10,042 nt of DNA from Omnitrophica WOR_2 bacterium RIFCSPLOWO2_12_FULL_51_8 (GCA_001805895.1 MHHD01000029.1:1-10042); one strand, 5' to 3'; positions 1-6,492 are shown, counted from the stretch's first letter. Notes: a model not told the origin generated them from the sequence alone. Numbers and translations are program-made.

Positions 1-936
1 CCCGCCGGTATCGGTGGCCACTACCGGCTTGGCAGCAGCCATCGCCTCCAGCGCGGCTATTGGCATACCCTCCCACCGGGAGGTAATCAGGAAGGCGTCC
101 AGCGCAGAGAGGATCTCCGGGATATCCATACGCCAGCCGGATAAAATCACGCCCTCCTGCAACTTGAGCCTTCTAATCATCTTTGCGACCCTGCGGCGCA
201 GGGCCCCGTCGCCGACTAGGAGGAATTTGGCTGCGGGCAAGGCCTTTCGCACGAGGGACGCCGTAAGCAGAAAGTCCGGAATCGCCTTCTGGGGCTTGAA
301 ACAGGAAATATTGCCGGTTAACAAATCCCCCTGGCCCAGGCCTAATTCCTGCCTGACCCGGGAGCCCGGACGGCTGAATTCCCCGCGGTCGATGCCGTAA
401 TGGATCAGGCGGTATTTAACCTCTGTGCCGATGCCGAAATGCAGGCCTGTCTCTTTATCGTGCCGGGAAACCACGATCAGCCCGCTGCTGTGCTTGGCTG
501 CCCATCTTTCCAGAAAAATATACAGCCAACGCAAAAAAAACGGCTGGGATTGATGAAACGGCCAGCCATGCACGGTGTGGACTACGGTTTTTACCCCGGC
601 TAATTTCGCCGCCAGGCGGCCCAGCAGGCCGGCCTTGGAACTATGGGTATGCACGATAGCAAAATTATTTTTTCGGATCAAGCGGTAAAGTTCGATTAAG
701 GCGAGGGCGTCCTGGAGCGGGCGGACCGACCGCTCCAAAAAGAGCGATTTTTTTAAACTCAACCCTTTGATAGACAAGGCCTCTTCCAGTAATAGCCCTC
801 TAGAGGCAGTAAACAAAAAAGGGGCAAATTCTTCCTGGTCCAGGCCGCGGATTAAACTGAGGAGCTGCTTCTGGGCGCCGCCTAATTCCAGCTTGGTGAT
901 GCAGTAAAGAATTTTGGTCTGGGGCATATGCATCAT
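1..936 (-). CDS. GT4-family glycosyltransferase, N-terminal 312 residues (runs off left edge)
   Basis: This is a retaining GT-B glycosyltransferase that would move a sugar from an NDP- or lipid-linked donor to a cell-surface glycan at the cytoplasmic face of the inner membrane. Visible features are the N-terminal strand KILYCITKLELGGAQKQL with the GGAQ acceptor-side loop, the segment HTHSSKAGLLGRLAA, the helix pair after HTVHGWPFHQ, and near residues 289-297 the EX7E donor motif (EGMPIAALE) followed by KPVVATDTGG. About 65-75 C-terminal residues lie outside the window, judging by usual GT4 lengths. Three in-frame ATGs (936, 933, 927) compete. I chose 936 because AGGGGG lies 10 nt upstream, but KILY alignment would also suit 927. 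A hairpin covers the start. It begins 57 bp after hypE. The sugar and acceptor cannot be told. Confidence 0.9.
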   Translation of the reverse strand, partial: MMHMPQTKILYCITKLELGGAQKQLLSLIRGLDQEEFAPFLFTASRGLLLEEALSIKGLSLKKSLFLERSVRPLQDALALIELYRLIRKNNFAIVHTHSSKAGLLGRLAAKLAGVKTVVHTVHGWPFHQSQPFFLRWLYIFLERWAAKHSSGLIVVSRHDKETGLHFGIGTEVKYRLIHYGIDRGEFSRPGSRVRQELGLGQGDLLTGNISCFKPQKAIPDFLLTASLVRKALPAAKFLLVGDGALRRRVAKMIRRLKLQEGVILSGWRMDIPEILSALDAFLITSRWEGMPIAALEAMAAAKPVVATDTGG

Positions 937-954
937 AGGGGGACAGCCCCCTAT
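935..954. repeat. REP-like perfect hairpin over the glycosyltransferase start
   Basis: This is a perfect 8-bp stem, ATAGGGGG (935-942) and CCCCCTAT (947-954), with a 4-nt loop ACAG. It covers the first ATG of the GT4 gene and the only G-rich stretch that could act as its ribosome binding site, so folding in mRNA would hide the start. Together with the related palindrome at 975-996 it looks like a pair of REP elements (extragenic palindromes often moved by REP-associated Y1 transposases). No such transposase is in the window. Confidence 0.6.
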
Positions 955-974
955 ATATTACGCCATATCCAGGC

Positions 975-996
975 TGATGGGGGCAGTCCCATATCA
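975..996. repeat. REP-like imperfect hairpin over the hypE stop codon
   Basis: The arms are TGATGGG (975-981) and CCCATATCA (988-996), with a 6-nt loop GGCAGT and a 2-nt bulge. The right arm includes the hypE TGA stop. Its G-run, CAG and C-run order matches the hairpin 20 bp away at 935-954, so the two are probably a related pair. It could act as a 3'-end stabiliser or weak attenuator between hypE and the glycosyltransferase gene. There is no T-run after it on the minus strand, so an intrinsic terminator is not supported. Confidence 0.5.
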
Positions 997-1995
997 ACAA
1001 ATGCGCGGCAGTGCTTCGCCGGCGGGCATCTCCACGAGGCGCTGGGTGCCGAGGCGGGTTTCCAGCACGACGCGGCCATTGCGCCCCCCCGCTACTGTCC
1101 CGATGACCTGCGCCCGGCGGCCCAGCGGATGGCGGCGTAAAAAATTCAGGGCTTCGCTTGCGCCGGCCGGGCTGGCCGCGATAATCGCCGCGCCTTCATT
1201 GGCGATAGTTAATGGGTCAAGACCCAGCAGTTCGCAGGCGGAGCGCGCCCGCGCCAAGAGCGGTATCTTCCCTTCCTCAATAATAATGCCCAATCCGCTT
1301 GCCTGCGCAACTTCGTTTAAGACAGCCGCCACCCCGCCCCGGGTGGGGTCGCGCATGAATTTTATGCCGTCGGTCTTGCGCAATAGCGGGATGAGCAGGC
1401 CGTTCAGGCTGGCGCAGTCGCTTTTTATCCCCAGCCGTAAATCCAGCTCTTTTCTCCGGGAAAGGACTGCCAGGCCGTGCTGGGCCAGAGGGCCGGTAAC
1501 GATGATCTTGTCGCCGGGGCGGATATTTTTTACGCTGAGACGCCGATTTTTTAAAATCCTCCCCAGCCCGGAGGTATTGATGAAGATTTTATCCGCCGCC
1601 CCCTTCTCCACCACCTTGGTATCGCCGGTAACAACTTTGACCTCTGCCTGCCTGGCGCTGCGCGCGATCGAGGCAACAATTTTTTTCAAGACGCGGTAGT
1701 CCAGGCCCTCTTCGATGATCAAGGCCAGGGACAGATACTCCGGCACCGCGCCCAGCATCACCAGGTCATTTACCGTGCCGCAGACGGCAAGCTTGCCGAT
1801 ATCGCCGCCGGGAAACCACAAGGGGTTGACCACAAAGGAATCCGTAGTAAAGGCTAACTGTTCCTTATAATTGAGCCTGGCGCTGTCGGAGAGTTCCCGG
1901 AGGATGGGGTTACGGAATTCCTTCAGCATCAGGTTATTGATCAGCGAGCGCATCTGCCTTCCGCCGCCTCCATAGCTGAGTAATATTCTCTCCAT
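994..1995 (-). CDS. hypE: HypE, [NiFe]-hydrogenase cyanide-ligand maturation protein (carbamoyl dehydratase)
   Basis: HypE takes a carbamoyl group from HypF on its C-terminal cysteine, dehydrates it with ATP to a thiocyanate, and hands the cyanide to the iron on the HypC-HypD scaffold in the cytoplasm. The 333-residue length is normal for the family. Visible motifs are the glycine-rich SYGGGG near residues 7-12, TTDSFVV, the PGGDIGKLAVCGTVNDL block of the PurM-like fold, TGDTKVV, RDPTRGG, the ANEGA segment, and the C-terminal PRIC with its carrier Cys333 intact, so the protein looks active. It starts 3 nt after the HAD gene, in the same frame, and is therefore probably co-translated with it. 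The usual partners hypF and hypC are not adjacent, and hypD lies about 7 kb upstream in the direction of transcription. Confidence 0.97.
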   Translation of the reverse strand: MERILLSYGGGGRQMRSLINNLMLKEFRNPILRELSDSARLNYKEQLAFTTDSFVVNPLWFPGGDIGKLAVCGTVNDLVMLGAVPEYLSLALIIEEGLDYRVLKKIVASIARSARQAEVKVVTGDTKVVEKGAADKIFINTSGLGRILKNRRLSVKNIRPGDKIIVTGPLAQHGLAVLSRRKELDLRLGIKSDCASLNGLLIPLLRKTDGIKFMRDPTRGGVAAVLNEVAQASGLGIIIEEGKIPLLARARSACELLGLDPLTIANEGAAIIAASPAGASEALNFLRRHPLGRRAQVIGTVAGGRNGRVVLETRLGTQRLVEMPAGEALPRIC

Positions 1996-1998
1996 TGC

Positions 1999-2625
1999 CT
2001 AAGCTGCCCCTATCCCCTCGCTGCAAAGGTCGGCCTTAAGCTGCCCTATGCCGTTAAAGACATAACCCCTGATCCCCAGACCCCCGGCTGCCGCGACCAG
2101 ATCAGCCCTGTCGTCGGTGTAGAAGCATTGCCGCCCGGTGACATTTAACGCCTTAAGGGCGTGCCGGTAAATCTGCTCTTTGGGTTTTCTAAAACCCGTT
2201 TCGTAGGAAGTGACCACATTATGGAAGGCGTCCAGAATAGGGAATGTCCGCTTGATATATTCAAAGTGCAGGATATTGATGTTGGAAACCAACGCCACCC
2301 GGTATTTTTCTTTAAGTTCGCGCGCCAGATTATAGGCTGCCAGGTTCTTCTCGCTGAAAAAGAAGATCTCGTTCCAGATCGGCACGAATTCTCCGTAATC
2401 GATTCGTAATTTAAGCATCTTTTTTATTTCTCCGAAGAACCCCCCCGGCAAAATGCGGCCTTCTTCAAAGCTCTCGGTGAGCGGGGAATCAAAAAAAAGC
2501 TCAAAAATTTCCCCCGCGCCTTTATCGCTGAATTTGGCTATTCTTTCCGCGGCGATGGCGTGGTCGAAATCCAGGATGACCCTGCCTAAATCAAAGATGA
2601 TCGCCTCTATCGCCTGGCCGCCCAT
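1999..2625 (-). CDS. HAD-superfamily hydrolase, YihX-like, with a DLG motif I
   Basis: This 208-residue protein is a cytoplasmic haloacid dehalogenase-fold hydrolase, most likely a sugar-phosphate or other small-molecule phosphatase. Motif I is IIFDLGRVI with the nucleophile Asp12. The acid/base Asp usually found two residues later is Gly14, as in E. coli YihX (FDLGNVI), so the variant is known and need not mean loss of activity. Motif II is LVSN (Ser114), motif III is FRKPKEQIY (Lys147), and motif IV is YTDDRADL (Asp171, Asp172). Residues about 20-95 form the helical cap. Its ATG shares one base with the PAC2 stop (TGATG), and a GGAGG lies in the end of PAC2, which suggests coupled translation. 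It ends in TAG, one codon before the in-frame hypE ATG. The substrate cannot be inferred. Confidence 0.9.
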   Translation of the reverse strand: MGGQAIEAIIFDLGRVILDFDHAIAAERIAKFSDKGAGEIFELFFDSPLTESFEEGRILPGGFFGEIKKMLKLRIDYGEFVPIWNEIFFFSEKNLAAYNLARELKEKYRVALVSNINILHFEYIKRTFPILDAFHNVVTSYETGFRKPKEQIYRHALKALNVTGRQCFYTDDRADLVAAAGGLGIRGYVFNGIGQLKADLCSEGIGAA

Positions 2626-3638
2626 CAGTTGTCTTTCCCTCCGCTGCGCTTAAATAAATCCAGGAAGCGGTCCTCGTATTCCTTATAGACATTCCATTTA
2701 TCCAGTTCGGACTTTAATTCATTGGCCTTGGCGGTATCGGCCTTGGCGGCCGAAAATAATTTCTCAATTTTCTCCTTGACCGAGACAGGGAGCTTAGTCA
2801 GCTGGCTTAAGGTCTTCTTGATTTTTTCTATCTCCTCCTCGCCGATAGGCCCGGATTGGCCGGGGGGGCCGAGTTTTAAAAAATCCAGCAGCTTATTAAT
2901 CTCGCCCTCCATATGCTGCGCCTGGACCTCAAGGGCAGTGAGGTCCAGCCGCAAATCCAGGATTTTGCAGAGCGCCTTTAACGCCGCTAACGCCGCCTTG
3001 GGGTTTTCAATCTGGATGGTATAGAGGGGAATTTCGCCTAAGAGGCAAATCCCTTTCAGGCCGGCGTTCTTCGCCAGCCCCAGGAAAAGCCCGTTCATGC
3101 CGCTGATCTGGCCTTCGGAGAGCATCTCTAAGCCAAATTTTTTTAAATCATTTTTTAAGGCCGCTTCGGTAGCGGCAAACCAGACCCCCGGCTGCTGGGT
3201 GTGGTCGATGGGAAGCGGCATCGAGGCCATACCGAAGGCCGCCTCGGCGTTAAATGATTTGGCTAACTTGATTATCCTCTGGGAATAATCTGCCGCCTTG
3301 GCTAAATCCGGCTGGGCATTGCTTAAAAAAATCAGCAGGTCATGCGCATCATTCTTTCCGCCATAATTATTGGCGGACCCGCCACGTTTTGTGGCGGGGT
3401 TTTTCCAAAAATAAAATTTGCTCTGCGGCAGGCCGGGGGCGCTCAGGATGCCGTCCTGGATCACGCTGCCGGAAAGATAAAAGAATTCTTCCGCGGGGAT
3501 CTGGGCGAACTCCTCGGCCTTCAACGTATCCACCAGGTACGACGCCGCCTTAAAGGCCACCTCTCCCATCCCGGGCCAGGCAGTTATTAGATAAGGTTTC
3601 TTCAGCCTCGGCCGCTTCAAAAACTTAATCCCTTCCAT
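2625..3638 (-). CDS. PAC2-family protein with a palindrome-encoded insertion and a charged C-terminal tail
   Basis: The first roughly 240 residues match the PAC2 family (PF09754), related to proteasome assembly chaperones. The bacterial members have no settled function. Typical segments are PYLITAWPGMGEVAFKAASYL, DLLIFLSNAQPD, and GLFLGLAKNAGLKGICLLGEIP. The last 100 residues are Lys/Glu-rich helices, possibly a coiled coil. I place the start at 3638 rather than at the upstream ATG at 3659, because AAAGGAG sits 5 nt before 3638 and the shorter form starts just before the conserved region. The length is then 337 residues. Residues 81-94 (PATKRGG, SANNYGG) are encoded by two abutting 21-nt palindromes and lie in what should be a surface loop between two beta strands. 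It is the first gene after the intergenic gap, so it probably has its own promoter, though none was convincing. Confidence 0.88.
   Translation of the reverse strand: MEGIKFLKRPRLKKPYLITAWPGMGEVAFKAASYLVDTLKAEEFAQIPAEEFFYLSGSVIQDGILSAPGLPQSKFYFWKNPATKRGGSANNYGGKNDAHDLLIFLSNAQPDLAKAADYSQRIIKLAKSFNAEAAFGMASMPLPIDHTQQPGVWFAATEAALKNDLKKFGLEMLSEGQISGMNGLFLGLAKNAGLKGICLLGEIPLYTIQIENPKAALAALKALCKILDLRLDLTALEVQAQHMEGEINKLLDFLKLGPPGQSGPIGEEEIEKIKKTLSQLTKLPVSVKEKIEKLFSAAKADTAKANELKSELDKWNVYKEYEDRFLDLFKRSGGKDN
3357..3398. repeat. Tandem pair of 21-nt palindromes inside the PAC2 coding sequence
   Basis: Two palindromes lie end to end. The first (3357-3377) has arms TCCGCCA and TGGCGGA around 7 nt. The second (3378-3398) has arms CCCGCCA and TGGCGGG around 7 nt, and its stem extends one more base pair. 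Each is exactly seven codons and starts on a codon boundary of the PAC2 gene, so the reading frame is kept, giving PATKRGG then SANNYGG on the minus strand. The same 7-bp arm occurs in the hairpin at 9986-10009. This resembles Rickettsia palindromic elements, which also sit in frame in protein genes, but relationship is not implied. Confidence 0.85.
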
Positions 3639-3643
3639 TGTAG

Positions 3644-3650
3644 CTCCTTT
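3644..3650 (-). promoter_or_regulatory. Shine-Dalgarno site that fixes the PAC2 start
   Basis: AAAGGAG on the minus strand lies 5 nt upstream of the ATG at 3638. The next ATG upstream (3659) would place this site inside the coding region and has no comparable motif. Confidence 0.75.
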
Positions 3651-3736
3651 ATCTAACATATGTTAACCTCTGTTAACCTTTAGTTATCAAGTTACCTTTA
3701 GCCCAACTACCTTGCCTAACTACCATACCGGCTTCT

Positions 3737-3976
3737 TTACCCTTACCCAATGACTAACTATTACAAGAGTCTGTTGCCGAAGGGAAATATCCTCCTATAT
3801 TCTCGACTCGCCAGCAAATTTATCTTCTCCACTCGGCGGCATTTTATTCTTCGAGCTATGTCGAGAAGATAAAATGCCGCCTCGGTCGAAGAATAACCAT
3901 GCTGGCTCGCTCGAATAGTATTATTGGGGTTAGGCAACAGACTCTTACAACTTGTAGTTAGGTTAGGGTAAGGTAA
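3737..3976. repeat. Older imperfect palindrome, now split by the inserted element
   Basis: The left arm is TTACC, C, TTACCC (3737-3748), five unpaired bases, then CTAACTA (3754-3760). The right arm is TAGTTAG (3955-3961), four unpaired bases, then GGGTAA and GGTAA (3966-3976). Removing the insertion and one copy of its target duplication leaves an 18-bp imperfect stem with a 10-nt loop. It may have been a hairpin between the M20 and PAC2 genes, possibly itself a decayed repeat. Confidence 0.6.
3767..3944. mobile_element. 178-bp MITE-like element with 12-bp TIRs and 6-bp target duplication
   Basis: The ends are perfect inverted repeats, GAGTCTGTTGCC (3767-3778) and GGCAACAGACTC (3933-3944). 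They are flanked directly by the same 6 bp, TTACAA, at 3761-3766 and 3945-3950, as expected for a target-site duplication. The whole interior is one long imperfect hairpin: CCAGC (3811-3815) opposite GCTGG (3901-3905), then a perfect 13-bp stem GGCGGCATTTTAT (3835-3847) and 3869-3881, then a short inner stem. It has no ORF, so it must have been moved in trans by a transposase not seen here. The insertion lies in the loop of the surrounding palindrome. As RNA it would fold into a long stem and may reduce readthrough from the upstream genes. Confidence 0.75.
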
Positions 3977-3993
3977 CCGCAGCCTTAGTTAAG

Positions 3994-5124
3994 TCAGGGC
4001 AATCTATTATAGGTCATTAAAAACTCTTCCAGTACTTGCGCGCCTTTGTAGAGATTAGCGATTCTGGCATACTCATCCGCGGCATGGGCGCAGCCGGCCG
4101 AGCCGAAGCCAGTGGCCACTGCCGGGATGCCCTGGTCCTGAAAAAAGGTGATTACGGTAGCGCCCTCTGAGCCCCTTACCCGGCAGGGCGCCCCTATCCG
4201 GCGCATCGCCTTCTTCAGCCCGGCCACTAAAGGGTGGGACTGACTGATGCAGTAGGGCTCCTGGATCCCCTCCACCTCAATTTTAAATTTGCGGGCGTAT
4301 CGCCCGGCGATCTTAGTCAATTGCCGCAGGTAATCCTGCGCCCGCATCCCCGGCAGGAACCGGAAATCCAGCTCGAATTCGCACCAGTCCGCCACCACAT
4401 TGACCTTGTCCCCGCCGCTAATGGTGCCCAGGTTGATGGTAGGCGGGCGCAGGTACCTGTTTTTAGGGCAGCGGAATTTTTTATCTTTGATCCCCTGAAT
4501 AATCTTGATTGCCAGGTCGATCGCGTTAATACCGCGCCAGGGATAGGCGCCGTGCGCGCGCCGTCCCTCTACCTTCACTTTAAGGTGCACCAGGCCTTTC
4601 TGAGCCACGACGATGTCAAAATCGTCCGCGTCCAGCACCAGGGCCGCGTCCGGCCGTAATATTTTTTTATTTAATAGAGGGATGATTCCCAGCCCGGAGC
4701 CGCTTTCCTCATCGGCAGTAGCGGCAAAAATTAAATTGTAATTAAGCGCGGCGCCGCCTTCCCTGACGCTGTTGATCGCCTCCAGGGCGCAGGCTAAATT
4801 TGCCTTGCAGTCCGTGGCCCCCAGCCCGTAAATCTTCCCCTTTTTTATCGCCGCGGCAAAGGGGTTCAGTCTCCAGCTTGCGCCGCAGGGCACGGTATCC
4901 AGATGCGGGGTCAAAAGCAGCGAAAAGGCGCGCTCCTTCCCCGGGATTCGCGCCACCAGATTACAGCGGTTTTTCTTAAAGGCGTAAATCCTCGACCGGA
5001 CGGCTAATTTATCTAAGTATCTCTGCACGAAACGCGCGATGCGCGATTCATCGCCGGGCGGGTTCTGAGAATCTATACGCACCAGCTCTTGGATAAGGCG
5101 GATAAGCCGCGCCTGATTAATCAT
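3994..5124 (-). CDS. M20-family zinc metallopeptidase / N-deacylase (ArgE/DapE-like)
   Basis: This 376-residue cytoplasmic enzyme should hydrolyse an amide bond with two zinc ions, either removing an acyl group from an amino acid or cutting a small peptide. Key residues are visible: TPHLDTVP with His74 and Asp76, the bridging Asp105 in GLGATDCKA, the base Glu139 and ligand Glu140 in ADEESG, an Asp near 165 in VLDADD where others have EP, the dimer-domain His191 in AHGAYPWRGINAI, and a C-terminal His347 in GCAHAADEY. The family includes acetylornithine deacetylase, succinyl-diaminopimelate desuccinylase and carboxypeptidase G2; the sequence alone does not choose between them, and no arginine or lysine pathway genes are adjacent. 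The start is 17 bp after the upstream barrel-protein gene, with only a weak ribosome binding site. Confidence 0.93.
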   Translation of the reverse strand: MINQARLIRLIQELVRIDSQNPPGDESRIARFVQRYLDKLAVRSRIYAFKKNRCNLVARIPGKERAFSLLLTPHLDTVPCGASWRLNPFAAAIKKGKIYGLGATDCKANLACALEAINSVREGGAALNYNLIFAATADEESGSGLGIIPLLNKKILRPDAALVLDADDFDIVVAQKGLVHLKVKVEGRRAHGAYPWRGINAIDLAIKIIQGIKDKKFRCPKNRYLRPPTINLGTISGGDKVNVVADWCEFELDFRFLPGMRAQDYLRQLTKIAGRYARKFKIEVEGIQEPYCISQSHPLVAGLKKAMRRIGAPCRVRGSEGATVITFFQDQGIPAVATGFGSAGCAHAADEYARIANLYKGAQVLEEFLMTYNRLP

Positions 5125-5141
5125 CGTAAAAGGTAATGTCC

Positions 5142-5864
5142 CTAAAAATTATAATTCAGGCTAAACGAGAAGGCCTCGCTGTCAAAGCTTGAGCCTTCGA
5201 GATTGGCCCAGATTTTTTCCGTAACCGGCAGGTCGCAGCCATAGATGAGACCGATACTGCGGGTAAGGTCCGACTTCTGCCGGTTTCTTTCGCCGTTCTG
5301 CCAATGGATATAATCATACCTCGACACTCGCGTCCCCAGATAGGGGACAATCCTTTTAAGGCTATACGAACCAAGGAGAGAAAGCTGCCAGTCATCGGAA
5401 ACCGCCTTGTGTTTTACGCCGCCAATCTGCGCGGTCTGGGGGTGGATGCTGATGTGCTGGAATCCGAAGACCAGGCGCGCTCTTTTACGGTCATAAAATT
5501 TCAGGCGGAAACCGTAACCGCCGCCCATAAACGTATGGTAATAAATTTCCTCGCCGTTTACCGGGCGCTGTTTGATGTAACCGGCGCCGCCTTTTAAATC
5601 CAGGGAAAGCCATTCAAAGACCCCGTAGGAGAAAAGCACAAACTGCTGCTGGCTGCGTAATTTTCCCGCCTGGTCTGCCAGGTAACGTTTGAAGACGCTG
5701 TAGCTGCCCAGCCCCGCCTGGAATTTATTTTTCTTGGGCAGGTTCGTGCCGTAGCAGGGAGCGGCATAACAAAAAAAATTCAAAATCCAAAAATCAAATA
5801 TCAAAATGACAATGCAAAATGCAAAAATTTTGAGAACATTTTTAATTTTTATCTCAAAGGGCAT
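5142..5864 (-). CDS. Predicted outer-membrane beta-barrel protein
   Basis: I do not recognise a named family. The 240-residue product has a basic start (MPFEIKIKNVLK), a hydrophobic core of about 20 residues, and a plausible signal peptidase I site after CYA. The mature part alternates hydrophobic and polar residues in strands ending in aromatics, with glycine-rich turns (GGGYGFRLKFY, ARLVFGFQH, SIGLIYGCDL), and ends in SLNYNF, the terminal aromatic typical of proteins inserted by the BAM complex. It is probably a small barrel of 8-10 strands. The signal-peptide core is encoded by an A-rich low-complexity repeat. Its start overlaps the end of the DNA glycosylase gene by 16 nt. It ends in TAG, and the terminal Phe argues that TAG is a genuine stop in this organism. 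Confidence 0.75.
   Translation of the reverse strand: MPFEIKIKNVLKIFAFCIVILIFDFWILNFFCYAAPCYGTNLPKKNKFQAGLGSYSVFKRYLADQAGKLRSQQQFVLFSYGVFEWLSLDLKGGAGYIKQRPVNGEEIYYHTFMGGGYGFRLKFYDRKRARLVFGFQHISIHPQTAQIGGVKHKAVSDDWQLSLLGSYSLKRIVPYLGTRVSRYDYIHWQNGERNRQKSDLTRSIGLIYGCDLPVTEKIWANLEGSSFDSEAFSFSLNYNF
5769..5830. repeat. A-rich low-complexity repeat encoding a signal-peptide core
   Basis: The plus strand carries variants of CAAAATCC, AAAATCAA, ATCAAAATG and GCAAAATGC in a row. On the minus strand this reads as T-rich sequence that encodes IFAFCIVILIFDFWILNFF, the hydrophobic stretch of the barrel-protein signal peptide. Similar oligonucleotide-like repeats recur in some candidate-phylum genomes (from memory, not checked). 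Confidence 0.6.
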
Positions 5865-6490
5865 GTTCTACATTTCGGTTTGTTTTTCAAGCAGAATTCT
5901 TTGCCCAGTTTGACCAAAAGCGCATGGTACTCGTTGAATAATTTTACACTATTCTTAAGGTTTTGCATAAATAAATTTTGCAGCTTAAGGTAGTCATCCG
6001 CGCCTTTGGCCAGCCCGTGCCTTGCGAGGATCCGCTGAGTATAGCCGTCCACCACAAAAACAGGTTTCTCCAGGGCGTAAAGTAAAATAGAATCCGCGGT
6101 CTCCGGGCCCACCCCGTTTACCGCCAGCAGCTGCCGGCGCAATGAAGCGGTATCCTGCCGCCGCAATTTATTCGGGTCCGACTGGTAATCCCGGCAGAAA
6201 AATTCCAAAAACGCCCTTAACCGCTTAGCCTTGATGTTGTAGTAGCCGGCCGGCCGGATGAGCGAGGCCAGCTTATCCTGCGGCAGGCGGTAAAGCCTCT
6301 GCGCGTCTAATAGATTTTTTTCTTTGAGATTGCGGATGGCCTTTTCCACGTTGCGCCAGCTGGTATTCTGGGTAAGGATCGCCCCCACCATCATCTCGAA
6401 AGGCGAATCCGCCGGCCACCAGGCCTGGGGCCCGAAAAAGCCGTATAGTTTTTGGTAAATCCGCGTCAGCCGTTTGGCTAAAACCGGCAT
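5849..6490 (-). CDS. Endonuclease III-like HhH-GPD DNA glycosylase, probably monofunctional, with three cluster cysteines
   Basis: This 213-residue protein belongs to the HhH-GPD base-excision repair superfamily and would remove a damaged base from DNA. Visible parts are FEMMVGAILTQNTSWRNVEKAI (residues 31-52), the helix-hairpin-helix LLAVNGVGPETAD (121-133) and the catalytic Asp148 in FVVDGYTQR. At the position of the Nth lyase lysine (GVGRKTA) there is Glu130, so a glycosylase without lyase activity is likely, as in MagIII-type 3-methyladenine glycosylases. The C-terminus has Cys200, Cys207 and Cys210 in the C-x6-C-x2-C spacing of the iron-sulfur loop, but the chain stops three residues after the third cysteine, so the usual fourth (x5 later) is absent. 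It begins 2 nt after the transglutaminase gene and overlaps the next gene by 16 nt. Confidence 0.9.
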   Translation of the reverse strand: MPVLAKRLTRIYQKLYGFFGPQAWWPADSPFEMMVGAILTQNTSWRNVEKAIRNLKEKNLLDAQRLYRLPQDKLASLIRPAGYYNIKAKRLRAFLEFFCRDYQSDPNKLRRQDTASLRRQLLAVNGVGPETADSILLYALEKPVFVVDGYTQRILARHGLAKGADDYLKLQNLFMQNLKNSVKLFNEYHALLVKLGKEFCLKNKPKCRTCPLR

Positions 6491-6492
6491 GG

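Larger units (their letters stand above)
3651..3993. other. Repeat-filled intergenic gap, no gene
   Basis: This is the only sizeable non-coding stretch in the window. No frame gives a convincing protein. Next to PAC2 it holds short degenerate direct repeats built on GTTAACCT and GTTACCTT (about 3662-3700), then an imperfect palindrome (3737-3976) into which a MITE-like element is inserted. A promoter for PAC2 should lie near 3660-3700 on the minus strand. A TTGATA hexamer is present there but no good -10 stands at the right distance, so I do not call one. Confidence 0.7.

Noticed and set aside
713..737. 8-bp perfect stem (TGGAGCGG and CCGCTCCA, 9-nt loop) inside the glycosyltransferase gene
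   Set aside because: It encodes ordinary family sequence, is not repeated elsewhere in the window, and may be chance in GC-rich coding DNA.
800..1000. Minus-strand 66-codon open frame across the hypE/GT4 gap
   Set aside because: It runs through the palindromes and then the GT4 start in another frame; no ribosome binding site or domain.
914..1699. Long plus-strand open frame (261 codons) opposite hypE
   Set aside because: It lies antisense to a clear hypE, its translation is Arg/Pro/Ser-rich with no recognisable motif, and it starts within the REP-like repeats.
3660..3700. Possible sigma-70 promoter for PAC2 (TTGATA on the minus strand) and GGTTAAC direct repeats as an operator
   Set aside because: No acceptable -10 element at 16-18 nt, and the direct repeats look like part of the degenerate repeats in this gap.
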